A stretch of 64,000 bases of DNA from Petrosia ficiformis (taxonomy: Eukaryota > Porifera > Demospongiae > Haplosclerida > Petrosiidae). Position 1 is the first letter of the stretch; each line of letters begins with the position of its first letter. Both the position numbers and the translations under genes were made by a program. Under the pieces are notes generated by a model. That model saw only the letters and a program-made list of their open reading frames with translations. It searched no databases and was not told the DNA's origin. Location of the stretch: contig OX345636.1 of the NCBI GenBank assembly GCA_947044365.1, forward strand, positions 30,323,966 to 30,387,965, read 5' to 3'. Shown piece by piece: positions 1 to 10,679 of the stretch.

Positions 1-468
1 CTCATCTGCATTCCTGGGTGATTTAAAAGCCCATTTTTCTTCAGACAGTGGTTGAAGCACGTCATAAAACCAGTGGTCAGTAGTACCAGCATGAGTGTTC
101 TTAGCTCGAGCTATTTGTAAGCTTTGTGGCTTACTCATTGAGAGGTTAGGATTTCGCCTGAGGAAATTGCTCCACCAATATCTACCTGGCACCCCATTAA
201 AAAATAAATCACTTTTGTTTTTTTCTTTTAAGTAGTGAGCTACAATTGCTATGACGTCCTTTTTACCCAAGCCGATTCTCCAGTCGGAAAAGTTTACATG
301 TACCTCAGCAATTATACCTTCTTCTGCTGACAGCCTAGGTGGTCTTCCTTGTTTGGACCCCTTGCCATTTAACCTATCATTGAGAGTTTGTCTGGGAATA
401 TTGTACAATGTTGCTGCCCTGTACTGGGTTAGCTCACCATCTTTTACCCTCTGTATAGCCGGTTGCAT
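1..468 (-). pseudogene. pogo/CENP-B-type transposase, N-terminal part, runs off left edge
   Basis: The minus strand reads open for 156 codons from an ATG at 468 to the window edge. It begins with a psq-type helix-turn-helix (AATLYNIPRQTLNDRLNGK, then GRPPRLS) and continues into a CENP-B-type DNA-binding domain (GVPGRYWWSNFLRRNPNLS, about residues 93-111). This order is typical of pogo/Tigger/Jerky-like transposases, which bind terminal repeats and catalyse cut-and-paste with a DDE domain; that domain would lie outside the window. A better start codon at 494-496 is followed by a run of ten A (plus-strand T at 484-493) that puts it out of frame by one base, so the copy is probably broken by a homopolymer slip, or starts internally. 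Confidence 0.7.
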
Positions 469-683
469 GTCTGGTCCACTGTATTTTTTTTTTCATTCCA
501 CAGTCTGAGACATCTAATACAAAACATTTTACTGAATTGTTTACTTACCTTTTTATGCACATTCTTTACTAAATAAACACAAAACTTAGTGTACAGCCTA
601 CTGTTAACCACTTCAAAGATCCAGCTGGAATAATTTGCAGGTGTCATGTTATATATCAATCGAAAGCTCCTTCCATTTGATAA

Positions 684-1234
684 TAGGAGTGGCTGATATT
701 GAATAATTTTGTTTTGATATTATCGATATATCGGGATTTATTGGAAATATCGATATTATTTCGATATGATATAGACCACACTCACAAATTAACCATTATT
801 TATTAATAATTTTACCACACAAGCAGACAAGCTATAAATACAAAATGTACTAGTCCACGTTCTTGTTAAGAAAGAGCATGATGTCAACATTTTCAGCTTT
901 GAGAGTACTTCTCATCGAGATTAGCTCCCCAGCTTTACTGAATAGCCTTTCAGATGGTACAGAAGTAGCTACAGTGCATAAGTGTGATTAGTGTGTGCAC
1001 ACTGCACTGTGCAGCTGCGCCAGTAGAATTAGTTATTAAAATTAATTTTTATTATCAAGTCATAAAATCAATTAATTATATGGCCGTGACCAGTTAAGTA
1101 ACATTAATTAATCGTAATAAAGAGGTGTGGTTATCATATCAAACAGTCCTTTTTGAGAATTCCAATATCGATTTGTATCGATATAGCCAAATATCGATAA
1201 AATATCAGTCATTTCGATATATCGCCCACCCCTA
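684..1234 (-). mobile_element. Non-autonomous hAT element with perfect 8-bp target duplication
   Basis: The ends are inverted: the left end reads TAGGAGTGGCTGATA and the right end, reverse-complemented, reads TAGGGGTGGGCGATA. The element is flanked on both sides by TTTGATAA (676-683 and 1235-1242). Eight-bp target duplications and a TAGGGRTGGGC-like end are hallmarks of hAT transposons. The subterminal sequence is rich in TATCGATA motifs on both sides. Only the last exon of a transposase survives inside. At 551 bp it is far shorter than an autonomous hAT (2-5 kb), so it must have moved with help in trans. Confidence 0.88.
850..990 (-). pseudogene. hAT transposase C-terminal dimerisation segment
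   Basis: About 44 codons end at a TAG (850-852). They contain CTVATSVPSERLFSKAG followed by a stretch ending NVDIMLFLNKN. This is the C-terminal hAT dimerisation signature (S-V-P-S-E-R-x-F-S, then E-N-V-D-x-L-x-F-L-N). A TAA stop lies in frame just upstream of the conserved block, and the rest of the transposase is missing. It sits inside the element at 684-1234 and is its only coding remnant. Confidence 0.8.
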
Positions 1235-1514
1235 TTTGATAAACTGTTATGTAATTATAATAGATACTTAAAAACCACTAAGTGCAGGTAAGTCCGGACA
1301 CGTCAACAGTGTTGCCAGATGGGTTCGACCAAATGTTCACATGTTCATGTTTTGATAACAAGTGTATATAGAGAAAAAAACATCCCTATATTTGCTTTGT
1401 GATGACTATGTATTAAGCATTGCTGATGGCACTAGTGTCTCTACCTTTCTGTGTACTCCTGGGGCCTGAAGACGTAAGTGTAAGCCTAATTGCAGTGTAA
1501 ATACACAGATGTCT

Positions 1515-1806
1515 GATGAACTGACTGAGGTACTCCTTCAAGGTTCTAAATGATGACTTCCTCGTGTCTGAAACTCAACAACTTATCATACTTACTTGTT
1601 AAAGATTCTTGCATAATATCTATACTGTTTCTCTACTATATACAACAGTTATTGACAGTTTTACATCCTTTCTGAATCTTCCTGGCTGGTCTGTAGCTCA
1701 AACGCGCGTTCTTTTACGCGCCACGCCCATTAATTGACCGAGCCCCCCGGGAATGACGCAACTTCCTTAACTACGTATACAACGCATAATCGCGCAAGTG
1801 ACACAA

Positions 1807-1815
<9 letters not shown>
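1515..1815 (+). repeat. Interspersed repeat, copy A (second copy inverted at 51640-52360)
   Basis: From about 1522 to 1800 the sequence matches the reverse complement of two blocks near 51.6 and 52.2 kb. Shared anchors are ACTCCTTCAAGGTTCTAAA, CCTGGCTGGTCTGTAGCTCA and TGCGTT/TATACGTAGTTAA. The second copy carries about 430 extra bases between the two blocks. No coding potential was seen. It is followed by an (AT)n microsatellite at about 1809-1843. Confidence 0.7.
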
Positions 1816-1846
<31 letters not shown>

Positions 1847-2131
1847 TAAACCCCGTGTAAAGCAATTATAGGGATGGCCCTACGGGCCATAAAAAAAAAT
1901 CATGTTCACAAATTTTTGTTAATTTTATCAAATTTGAAAGAACATCATTCAACATTACTAACTTTAAAAATTTCTTTGAAAACTGACTGAATTTGCAAGG
2001 TAATAATAATATCAACTATTTATAATCTTTATTAACTACTATACTTGCTAATAGCTAGTATATATCTAATGATAGTACTGAGCAGTATATCAGTGAAGTT
2101 GCAATATTGAGTGATTTTCCATCAGTTTCAG

Positions 2132-2690
2132 TCATTTGTGGTCTAATTCATCTTCATCGAAACTGGAGCATTGGTAAAGAGTTTCCGATTGCATTCTTTG
2201 TTTAATACTCGAAGATCGTGAGAAATTCACACAACCTCCAGATGTTTTAACCCCATCTTTGACTTTTAAAAGAGAGCGAATGGTTCCAGTGTGTAGCCTG
2301 TTTCATGTCTTTGTTTTGATGAGGTTAACACTTGAGAATATTCTCTCCACGTCAACATTGGCATGTGGCAATGGAAGTAAACTATGCATAAATGTGCATA
2401 TGTTTCTGAATTGGGGATTCCCACCACCATCTTTGACATTGGAAAGTTTTCCCCAAAATTCTTCCGGGGTCACTTCCTTGTGATGGAATGGCAAAGTGAC
2501 AATTCTAAACCTACGCAACTCATCATCCAGCTTCTGCATTTTTGATTCGGCAATCAAATTGGGAAATCGGGAAGCTAACGAGACCAGTGATGGGAAGTTT
2601 GTGTGGTTGGCATTTGGGTCTAGGCTGGAAGCGTTTGGTAGACGGTTTTTAAGATTTCAAGACTTTTGTGCTTTTTCCCTGTCCTCTCAA
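2132..2690 (-). pseudogene. hAT transposase C-terminal fragment
   Basis: The minus strand reads through FPSLVSLASRFPNLIAES, then FRIVTLPFHHKEVTPEEFW, then LLPLPHANVDVERIFSSVN, and ends at a TGA (2132-2134). P-H-A-N-V-D-V-E-R-I-F-S is the dimerisation motif of one hAT lineage. An in-frame TGA follows IKTKT where this lineage normally has Arg, consistent with a CGA-to-TGA change. Just upstream (about 2690) the reading passes in the same frame into a different transposon family, so a junction of two elements lies there. This is a dead 3' fragment. Confidence 0.72.
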
Positions 2691-3780
2691 AGAGTAGCAT
2701 AGCCTTTTTCAGCTTTTCGTTGATGTTTTTCTAGCTCCAGCTTCAGTCTAAGTTTATTTTCTTCATTGCCTTCTGCTTCAATTGGTATTTTCATATGATC
2801 ACAAGTACCACATGTGTCAGATCGGGGTTGGCCAAATCCAATGTTCTATTCACGACAGATGTTTCTGTGGAATGAAATGGCAACTTGTTAAGATAGAAAC
2901 CAGGAATAAACAACATTATTAACTACTGTAACATATCACTATACCACAGAATCTCACCTGTAGTAACATTCTTTCACGACACCAGAAAAAGGTACGCCAG
3001 CTTCGATCCTTTCTACCTGTTCAGGTTCATATTTCTGAAGATAAAGTATATACATTTTTCTGATGTTAAGCCTTTCGAGAAGATATGTTTTATTTCGGTT
3101 GTCTTCACGAGAATAGTGCGACTCTTGTGGTAGAAATGATTCAATGTGGTCACACACTTGTTTGTGTATCTGTTCAGGAATTTTATGATGATTTTCATGC
3201 TTAGCTCTTTTATCAACAGGTGGCATTACTTGACCTGAACTCATCCACTCACATAGGCAATGTATTCGAATGATTGATACTCCAAAGATGGAAGCAAAAG
3301 CATTCTTACAAACTACAATTTCACCCCCGGTAGTCTTAACCCTGTAATGAAAAGTTGCCGATCGGGAAATTCCACTAGCAGAACGAAGACGCTGCCTTTG
3401 GACTGGAGAACAAGATATCAGACTAAATAGGTAGGCATCCTGCTTGTTCTTTGACTCCAGTTTATGAAAACCAGAAAAAAAGAGCTTGTATGGCTACACT
3501 GCTCACCTTCTCACAACATTTTTTTTACAGGAGCAATATGGTGTTGATTGTATGCTAGGAACTTGTTTACCACTTGTATTAAAATACTCTTCTTCACATG
3601 GTCTTTTGTTCCTTCGAAAATTGCGTACCCAGGATTGCTCATTTCTCATGCGTTTTCGTGTTTTAGTTGTGAATATTTCAACTTCAGTAGCTAAAGCAAG
3701 TGATTTACCTTCAATTAACAACAGTAGTATTGGGATCTTCAACAGGAAGTGAACTTGTACATGGTTGAGATGACATTGCA
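2690..3780 (-). pseudogene. Multi-copy transposase-like protein (probably DUF7869 type), N-terminal half
   Basis: Three pieces on the minus strand line up with a family found in many copies in insects, cnidarians and sponges; I believe databases call its C-terminal domain DUF7869, but I could not check. Piece 1 (about 3503-3730) has TKTRKRMRNEQSWVRNFRR and then GKQVPS. Piece 2 (about 2955-3470) has FHYRVKTTGGEIVVCKNAF and SHYSREDNRNKTYL. Piece 3 (about 2690-2866) has NIGFGQPRSDTCGTCDHMK and a LEKHQRKAEKGYATL helix. A GT-AG intron of about 90 bases joins pieces 2 and 3. In-frame stops occur just before NIGFG and after YATL. Related copies lie at 10640-11508, 12200-13170 and 20908-21817. Confidence 0.65.
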
Positions 3781-4159
3781 AACAAATTTTTGACTGGAAA
3801 ATCAAGCTAAGTATTTGAATTACAACAGCTGTCAAGCTTTAGCTATTTTCTAGGTGGTGGTTACCATGACAAATACAAGACTTGTGTTGTTCTTTATTTA
3901 AGTTACATTGACTTGTGCCGTTTTTGTATTCAGTGATAACTGCACATATGCTGTTGTTGCAATAACCACAACTTTTGTTTAAATCACATGACCAGCTTTA
4001 AACTTCAATACTTGTAATTTAGTTACTGTAGCAACAAAATTTTACTATAATCACTTTAAGGTAACTACAATATAAACAAATGTGCATATGGACTTGTGCT
4101 GTTATTGCATTGACCCCTTCAATTGATATTAAATTATAATGTACATTGTATAATAATTA

Positions 4160-4720
4160 TTATAAGTTTAATATAATTATGATGACATAAAGCTGAAACT
4201 CACCAATAGACTCAGCATACTGTTGGAAGTCAGAACGAGGGTCAAGAATTGCAGCCAGAAGGTAAGTTTCAATCTCTTCATAATAGGGCATTCTTTTTTT
4301 TAGAGACAGTTTGAGGGCAGCAGCAAAATTGTACTTTAAAACTATGTTTTGCATGTGGTGGTTCAGCCCTCTAATGCATGGAAGTAGATAACCAGATGAT
4401 GGAACACAGCCAAGTTGAACGAAGTTTGTAGCCTCTTCAAATAGTGTGAGGATATCGACTAGATCATGTGGAGCACGACTAACTGAATCGAGTGGGCAAA
4501 ACAAGAGTGATGCTCGAGAAGAAGATTTTCATAGAAAGCTAGACCAAAAGTGAAGTCATCATCGTCATCATCAGAATATGATTCCCCTTCATTTCTGGAT
4601 TCATCCTCATAACCAGGGGGAGATGTGAACGCCTTCTTCATATTTGCTGCACTATCAGTAATGATATGTTTAATTTTTTTCAGCTACATGAAAATCGGCA
4701 ACAATCTCATCGTACCACAA
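4160..4720 (-). pseudogene. hAT transposase middle fragment with internal deletion
   Basis: The minus strand shows KIKHIITDSAANMKKAF (the catalytic-region ITDSAANM motif), then an acidic stretch, then HHSCFAHSIQLVV (the C-F-A-H motif). A one-base frame change follows, and then DILTLFEEATNFVQLG and a segment ending LLAAILDPR (the LDPRFK-like motif). About 100 residues normally present between C-F-A-H and LTLFEEAT are missing, so the copy has both an internal deletion and a frameshift. It ends in AT-rich sequence at 4160. It is non-functional. Confidence 0.7.
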
Positions 4721-4749
4721 AGGTTAAGTGAAGATCACTTTAGTTTGGT

Positions 4750-5174
4750 GATCTGATCACTGAAAATGTGTGGATTGAAATAGTATGTTTTCCATGGCTG
4801 CCTTCTTTACGACCATTTGGTGCTGACTTATTATCAACAAAATCCAAAAACATGTGAAAAACCTGTTCATCCTTAGCATGATTCGATCGTTTACCAACAT
4901 GTCCATGCCTTGCTGGTTTGCTTCGACATAATATATTAGTCCCAGATGGTTGGGTTTGCAGTCACAATGTAGCAGGTCCATCATAGGTCTGCGGTAAAAC
5001 TAAATCACTTATGCGTCGTACATCTTCTCTCCTTAATCGAACAAATGGTTGAGATCTCTCAGTGAGGAGAGCTTTTCTAAGCTGTGCTAATCGCTGGCTA
5101 CCAACTCCAAAGACAACTCTGATGCAATTATGATGGTAGATGTAATTTCCTTTAGCATCAAATACAGTTTTCAA
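4750..5174 (-). pseudogene. Fragment of an unclassified multi-copy invertebrate protein
   Basis: From an ATG at 5174 the minus strand reads FDAKGNYIYHHNCIRVVFG followed by SQRLAQLRKALLTERSQP. After an interruption and a one-base frame change it continues with ARHGHVGKRSNHAKDEQVF, FVDNKSAPNGRK and TYYFNPHIFSDQITK. I recall this pattern (R-H-G-x-x-G-K-x-S-N, F-V-D-x-x-x-x-P-N-G-R, Y-F-x-P-x-F) from multi-copy uncharacterised proteins in sponges, corals and molluscs. No function is assigned, and mobile origin is an inference from its repeated nature and the transposon neighbours. Several frames are needed, so it is a pseudogene. Confidence 0.4.
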
Positions 5175-5340
5175 TAGAAACTCATTTTGTTGTTTAATAT
5201 TGTCCCCAGGCCCTTAATTAACAGGCGTGCCAATGAAGGTGTGGCTAGATGTAAGAGAAAGAAGGGCCCAGTGAATGGGCTTGAACTCATTGGGATCTGC
5301 ACCGGAATGTTGGTGCAGCTAATGAACCACCACAAATTGC

Positions 5341-5650
5341 ACAAGAATAATAAAAAACAATTTCGTAAGAAGATGTAGGGATGCCAAAACCCAAAAAGCA
5401 TGCAAACAAGGTTGGGAAGCTAACATAGGACCCAAAATTAAACAAACCACTTCCATATAACCCTACATAAGTACAGATCTTTGTATTTTGTTTTATAGCA
5501 GTGTAAGTACTTATGTAGGGTTATATGGAAGTGGTTTGTTTAATTTCGGGTCCTATGTTAGCTTCCCAACCTTGTTTGCATGCTTTTTGGGTTTTGGCAT
5601 CCCTACATCTTCTTTCACTTTTATTGAAATTGTTTTTTATTATTCTTGTT
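5341..5650. repeat. Long inverted repeat (two arms of about 135 bp, 32-bp spacer)
   Basis: The arm at 5341-5474 is mirrored by the arm at 5507-5650, which carries about ten extra bases. Outside that gap the arms are almost identical. Landmarks are TGTAGGGATGCCAAAACCC on one side and GGGTTTTGGCATCCCTACA on the other. The spacer is 5475-5506. The outer end of the arms also matches the start of a possible inverted pair with GGTGCCATCCCTACAT at about 6428-6443. No coding potential was seen. It could be a fold-back transposon end, an inverted duplication, or an assembly artefact. Confidence 0.85.
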
Positions 5651-5659
5651 GCCATTGTT

Positions 5660-7780
5660 TTTTTTGAATATTTTTTTGTAGATTACATAAATAAATTATC
5701 ATGAATCATACACAATTATATTCATTAAAATCTGTTCATCAATGAAGGTCAGTCTTTTGTATATATCACTTTTTTATGCATTCTTTTTTACTTACAGATG
5801 ATGTCTATTCTCTATTTCACTTACAGCACTGTCTGCAGTCCTAGTGTCTGTCACTGTGTCAACCATTCAGTATTCCAATGGTTATCATAGTATATAATAT
5901 TATTATACAATGGTTATAATTATTATATTCATTATTATAAGAATGTTTTTGCTCACAAACGTTATTACTATGCTTATAATTCCAACACTTCCACCTTTTC
6001 AGCTTCCATGTTCCGATTATACAATTGCGCATGCGTAATTAAATTCCACTTAGGAAAATGGCGTCCAATTCAAGATTAAATCTTTGTAGTCGTTGAGACT
6101 GTCTTCTTTCATCTCGATACTTTAAGACCAGAATTTTACTATAAATGCGACTGGAATGGTGCTAGAATCATTGTGATATTTCAACAAACAAAAAAATGAT
6201 TTCTCTGAAAAAAAAAATAATAATAATAATAATATGAAGATTTTGCCAGTTTTGCCACTCGCCGATTCTCTACCTTAACGACAATCTTTGGCCATCTAGA
6301 CGGTGTTGGTAGTCATAAATACACTATAGATGAACAGATATGTGTGTATTAAAACGTATCTGTATATATTACCAGAGATTTCAGCTCATCACTTGCAATT
6401 GAAATGTATGGGGGGCCATTTTTTTTCGGTGCCATCCCTACATAGAGAGTACTACCGTACTCTCTGATAGTTGAGGGTAACACTTTCAGTACATAATGGA
6501 TACTACAGCTGGTAAAGTGTATTGTGTGCTGGTTGACACGAATAAAGATACTTCCTGAAGAGTCAAGTGTCGTTAAGCCTAGCTGAAGTTTACCTCCACC
6601 TCCAGGTCGTTCCTGCTATACCAGTGTCATCACTTGAACTCTTATTTGTACTTTTACCTACTATGTATTTTTGTTTTAAATAAAACATTACATTTAATAG
6701 TCCTATATGTACCTCCACAGTCAAACAAAGTAAGCTGTTTTGCCTTTAAAGCCTTTGACATAGACATACCCAATTAGTTTTTACAAGGTAACAGCTGGTG
6801 GGTGCTCTGTACTATACAAACACACGTGGAGTTGACATAATGATGTGCATGGGCATGAACGCGTGAATTTTATTTGTGGACAATTTCAAATTTCAATTGT
6901 TGATTGTTATTATAATGGTCAAAATGGCGTCTTGCATAATTTTAGGGTGGGTTTTGCCCTCCCTGCAGTGGCGTACCTGGGCCCGGGCATCAATGATCAA
7001 ACTGATAATTATATTCATTATTAATTGTTTTGTATAATAATTATATTCATAACTAATAATTATGCATACTTGTAATAACCATTAACCACGTTGTACCATG
7101 ATGTTATGTGAGCGATTGCGTTAAAGAGAATTAAAACTTATTTAAGAACAACAATGACTGAGAAGAGACTCAGGGATATCACACTTTTATTCATCAAGAA
7201 TAATCTAAGGGACAGTATTTGTTTGGACGATGTAGTAACAGAATTCAAAGAAAAAGACAAAAACAGAACAATCATGTTGTCTTAGATCTAATCCTTTTGT
7301 ATAAAATTATAACTATTAATAACAAACTGAACATGCCCACTTCCGGGGGCCTTACCATCAATTTTCTTCCAGGTATGCCCCTGCCTCCCTGCCCCCCCCC
7401 CCCCCCCCCCATAGATCCACCTCTGCCTGCTGTTCATCGAATGATCAAGAAGGGTCTAGAAATGAGACTTTATTATAGTAGGGAGTACATCTGTGCTTGG
7501 TATAAAAAGCATTACGCCATTTCAAATCTGGGCCAGTATGTAAGAAAGACTTATAGATGTCATTTAAATCTTTCAAACTACAAACACATGATTTACATAC
7601 TTCATCTTCTAATACAGTATCCTCATCCTCCTGTATTCCAGTAGCTATATTGGTTCTCAGCCGGTATGATGCTCGTAATTCTTGTAACTTCGAGCAGACA
7701 GCAACACGTGCTCTAAATCAGTATATTACCGTATTCTATCTTTGAATCCGTTTTCTCCGTTTTGAACCACTCACATAAGT
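5660..7780. other. Non-coding, repeat-rich stretch
   Basis: No gene is supported here. About 5777-5925 recurs inverted at 10190-10290. About 6365-6440 resembles 24490-24570; both contain CACTTGCAATTGAAA and end at a CATCCCT/TATCCCT motif. GCAGTGGCGTACCTGGG (about 6963) and the reverse complement of ATAGATCCACCTCTG (about 7411) look like transposon termini of common invertebrate types, but no target duplication could be paired. A run of about 20 C lies near 7391-7410. Confidence 0.5.
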
Positions 7781-7786
7781 TTGCAG

Positions 7787-10166
7787 TAGTGATGGGCGAT
7801 ACCAAAACTTATCAATTGATTCCGATTCTGAATACTTTTGGATCAGGAATCGATGGAATCGAATACCGATTTCGAATACTTACTGTCTGTCTGCGCATGC
7901 TTAAACACATGTTGGCAATTTTTGTAAATAAAACAATAATGATTTGATAGAATGATAGTTGAGATGCAAAGAACATGTACTACACTGACTGATTTATAAG
8001 TTCTGGTTGAGAAACAAAATGAGGTCAACATTCTTGGGTGTGATACGATTTCTTCGTTCAGAAACCAGAACTCCTGCCTGAGAAAAGAGTCTTTCGGAAG
8101 GGACAGAGGAGCCCGGAATACACAAGTATTGTTTTGTTAGCACTTATAACCGAGGAAAGCGACAGTAGTTTTCTTTCCACCATTGAAGAGGATTATTATT
8201 TCTACTAATGACAGCTTCCTCGAAATATCTCCTAACTTCTATAGTTGCCTCAACAGTAGAAGTTCAATGAACTTGTGACTCTTTAGCCCTCTGGTCAAAT
8301 GAATTCCAAATGTTCTCTCAGCTGAGGTCTCTGCCAGGAAGTCGTCCAGGTCATATAGATTTGTAGATTGCTGATCACTTGAGCTGCTTGATGGATCGTC
8401 AGACTCAAAAATGACTGTTGTAACTTCTTGTGTCAGTCGGTTTACAGTGTGGCCAAGGGCAGTGTTATCGGCAAACGGCAGTTTTTTAAATCGTGGATCG
8501 AGTAACGTGCTCACTGCTGTCACGTAATGTGTCTCAATAGACGTGAATCTGCAATTTAGTTCTGAATTGAGGGATCCAGCAAGTGATTGGCTGTAGAAAG
8601 AGAGCTACAGTGCTGCTGAGTATTTTTGTCAAGGGAACTATCATTGAAATGGAAACATATGCTTGCCCTGATATGATCTCTGTGGTTTCTAAGAAGGGCT
8701 TCAATAGTTGCAGTGTCTTTGAAATGACTGTTGTAACTTCAGCTTTCAAACAAAGATCATTTTGATTCACCAAACTGAGGGTTGTTGTTATAGCTTCAAA
8801 TTGTTCATAAAAACGTTCAAGCATAATGTAAGTGGAATTCCAACGAGTGGAAACATCTTGCATTAACTTGTGTTCTGGAAGTGAAAGTTGGCGTTGGATT
8901 TCTGCTAGCTTCGAAGTGTGACATAACACTTTTGCTTTTGGTTTGTACAGCACAAAGCTCATCATCACTCTTGATTGAGTTCTGGACCACAAAATTTAGA
9001 GTGTGCAAAGCACGGCAGATGACGCCAACCAGTTGACGAAATAGCAGCCACCATGTTAGCGGCATTGTCAGTGACAACACAGATTACTTTGTCTTGAATA
9101 TTCCAGCTTTCAACAACTCGATGTAACTCCATTGAAATATTGGCTGCTGTGTAATCTAGGCAGAAGTCAAATGTTTCCAAAAGGTAGGATTTCGTTTGGC
9201 GTGATGTCCATATATCTGTTGTAAGAGCAACAGAAATAGCAGAGCTCAAATCTTTCTAAACTTTGGCTTTCATACTGTCATACCTCCTAGGTAGAATTTC
9301 TCTGGTTATTGTACGTTGACTGGGAATTTAGTAACGAGGGTCAAGTATACCGACCAGTTTCTTGAAGCCAGTATCTTCGACTACAGAGGTAGGTTGCATA
9401 TATTTACCAATAAATTCAATAACTGCTTCATCTATCTTCTTTTTTTTCGTAGAGTCACTGGAATATGGATGGCTCTGAAGAACCATAGAAGGTATGGTTT
9501 GAACTGGTGTAGATGAGTTCGTATTCTTTTTGGCCTTCTTTTGACTTTCCTTTCCTCTAGACATTCAGTGTACTCCTTATGATGTTTTGTCTGGAGATGT
9601 TTCAGTAGGTTGCTTGTTTTTTACAGTATGTCAACTTGGTTTTGCAGAGTTGACAAGCAGCATTCTGGTCATCATCAACTTTTTTGAAGTATGTCCAGAC
9701 TGAACTTCTGGGTCGTTTAGAACTAGAAGTAGCCATGATGCTCAGTTACCTGAGGAGCTGGATGGATGAGTTAAACAGACAGTAAAGATAGTGAACTACA
9801 GAGTACAGATACAGAAGATGTAGTCAAGTAAGTGTGAGACTAGTTGCTATAGCAGCAAGACACCAAAGAGGATCCAATTCTGACCAATGAAATTACTGTT
9901 GCTAACCAAGCAAGTACAGCTGCATATGTGTTCTATCTTGTTCATGTTAAAGTTATTGTGAAGAAATAAATATAATAATACATGTTCAATTGTTCATTAC
10001 ATGCATGCACAATGCTGCTGCAGCCTGCAGGAATATTAACTTATTTAATAACTACTGGTTTATTAGATCTAACTATTATTAATGTTAAAGGGTGTGGTTT
10101 AATTCGGAATCGCTTCGATTGATTCTAACTTTTCTTTCGATATGAGTACAATTCCAGACGGAATTG
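7787..10166 (-). mobile_element. hAT element (BED-finger type), right end lost
   Basis: The left terminus TAGTGATGGGCGATACC is a classic hAT end and is followed by subterminal GAATCGAT-rich sequence. The right side (about 10095-10166) has the same kind of GGAATCGC/GATTGATTC subterminal sequence, but no reverse complement of the terminus is found, so the right end and target duplication are missing. Everything between is one minus-strand transposase (7994-9736) plus short flanks. Downstream (10190-10290) begins an unrelated repeat. Confidence 0.75.
7994..9736 (-). pseudogene. BED-type hAT transposase, nearly full length but frameshifted
   Basis: From the ATG at 9736 the order is as follows. 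First comes a BED zinc finger (AACQLCKTKL, then LLKHLQTKHH after a one-base shift). Next are YMQPTSVVEDTGFKKLVG and ILDPRY, then AISVALTTDIWTSRQTKSYL and VVTDNAANMVAAI. These are followed by LPCFAH with a frame change, LMQDVSTRWNSTYIMLERF, STLLDPRFKKLPFAD, and the dimerisation domain (YLCIPGSSVPSERLFSQAG, ending FLNQNL and stop at 7994). This is the standard ZBED-like hAT layout. At least three frame changes and two in-frame stops (one before the FEL/ALTTDIW block, one before YLCIPG) make it non-functional. Confidence 0.85.
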
Positions 10167-10189
10167 AAGAATATAATAATTATTAATAA

Positions 10190-10290
10190 GCCATTGTATT
10201 ATATACTATGATAAGCACTGGAATACTTGATGGTAGACAGGCATTCGGACTGCAGATTAGACATCATCTGTAAGTGAAAAGGAATGCATA
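10190..10290 (-). repeat. Interspersed repeat copy, inverted relative to 5777-5925
   Basis: The reverse complement contains TTACAGATGATGTCTA, CTGCAGTCC and TATTCCA followed by TTATCATAGTATATAAT, all found in the same order at 5800-5910. The 5.8-kb copy holds about 20 extra bases. No coding potential was seen. It marks the right limit of the hAT remnant. Confidence 0.6.
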
Positions 10291-10385
10291 AACAATTGAA
10301 GCACTCCGGTCAAAAAGGGGATTAAAACGTTTTAAATATTTTTTCCAAGAAGTACACTTAAAACGAAACAAAGACATATGGTACC

Positions 10386-10660
10386 ATGTGTAACTGTTTC
10401 TCGGATTCACAGAAGAACATCCTTTTGTATACCATACCTCAAGACTTGCCTTTTATGGCCAATTTCGCAGAATATCCTTGTGGTATATGCATGAGAGGCG
10501 TATGCTTTGGAGATGAAGCAATCCAATGTGAAGGTGAATGTCAATTCTGGTATCACTGTAATTGTATTGGTTTAAGTAAAAGCGAATATGATGAACTTTC
10601 AGTGTCGTCCTGTGTTTGGGAATGCCCAAAATGCAAAAATGATAATCTTTCAGTACTCAA
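10386..10660 (+). CDS. PHD-finger protein segment
   Basis: After an ATG at 10386 the reading contains a PHD zinc finger of C4-H-C3 type, about residues 32-83: PCGICMRGVCFGDEAIQCE, then QFWYHCNCIGLSKSEY, then VWECPKC. PHD fingers bind histone tails in host chromatin proteins, but they also occur in many transposon proteins of invertebrates. The frame stays open to 10763. From about 10680 another frame carries a different conserved family (next entry), so the PHD exon is either fused to or interrupted by it. The start is a best guess and an upstream exon is possible. Host function is not claimed. Confidence 0.6.
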
Positions 10661-10679
10661 TTCTGTGGAAGCTATTGAT

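Noticed and set aside
5187..5401. Open readings on both strands next to the first palindrome
   Set aside because: Their protein sequences show no conserved pattern and part of them overlaps the inverted repeat.
7219..7644. 141-codon plus-strand reading
   Set aside because: It crosses a poly-C tract and a repeat border, with no recognisable protein sequence.
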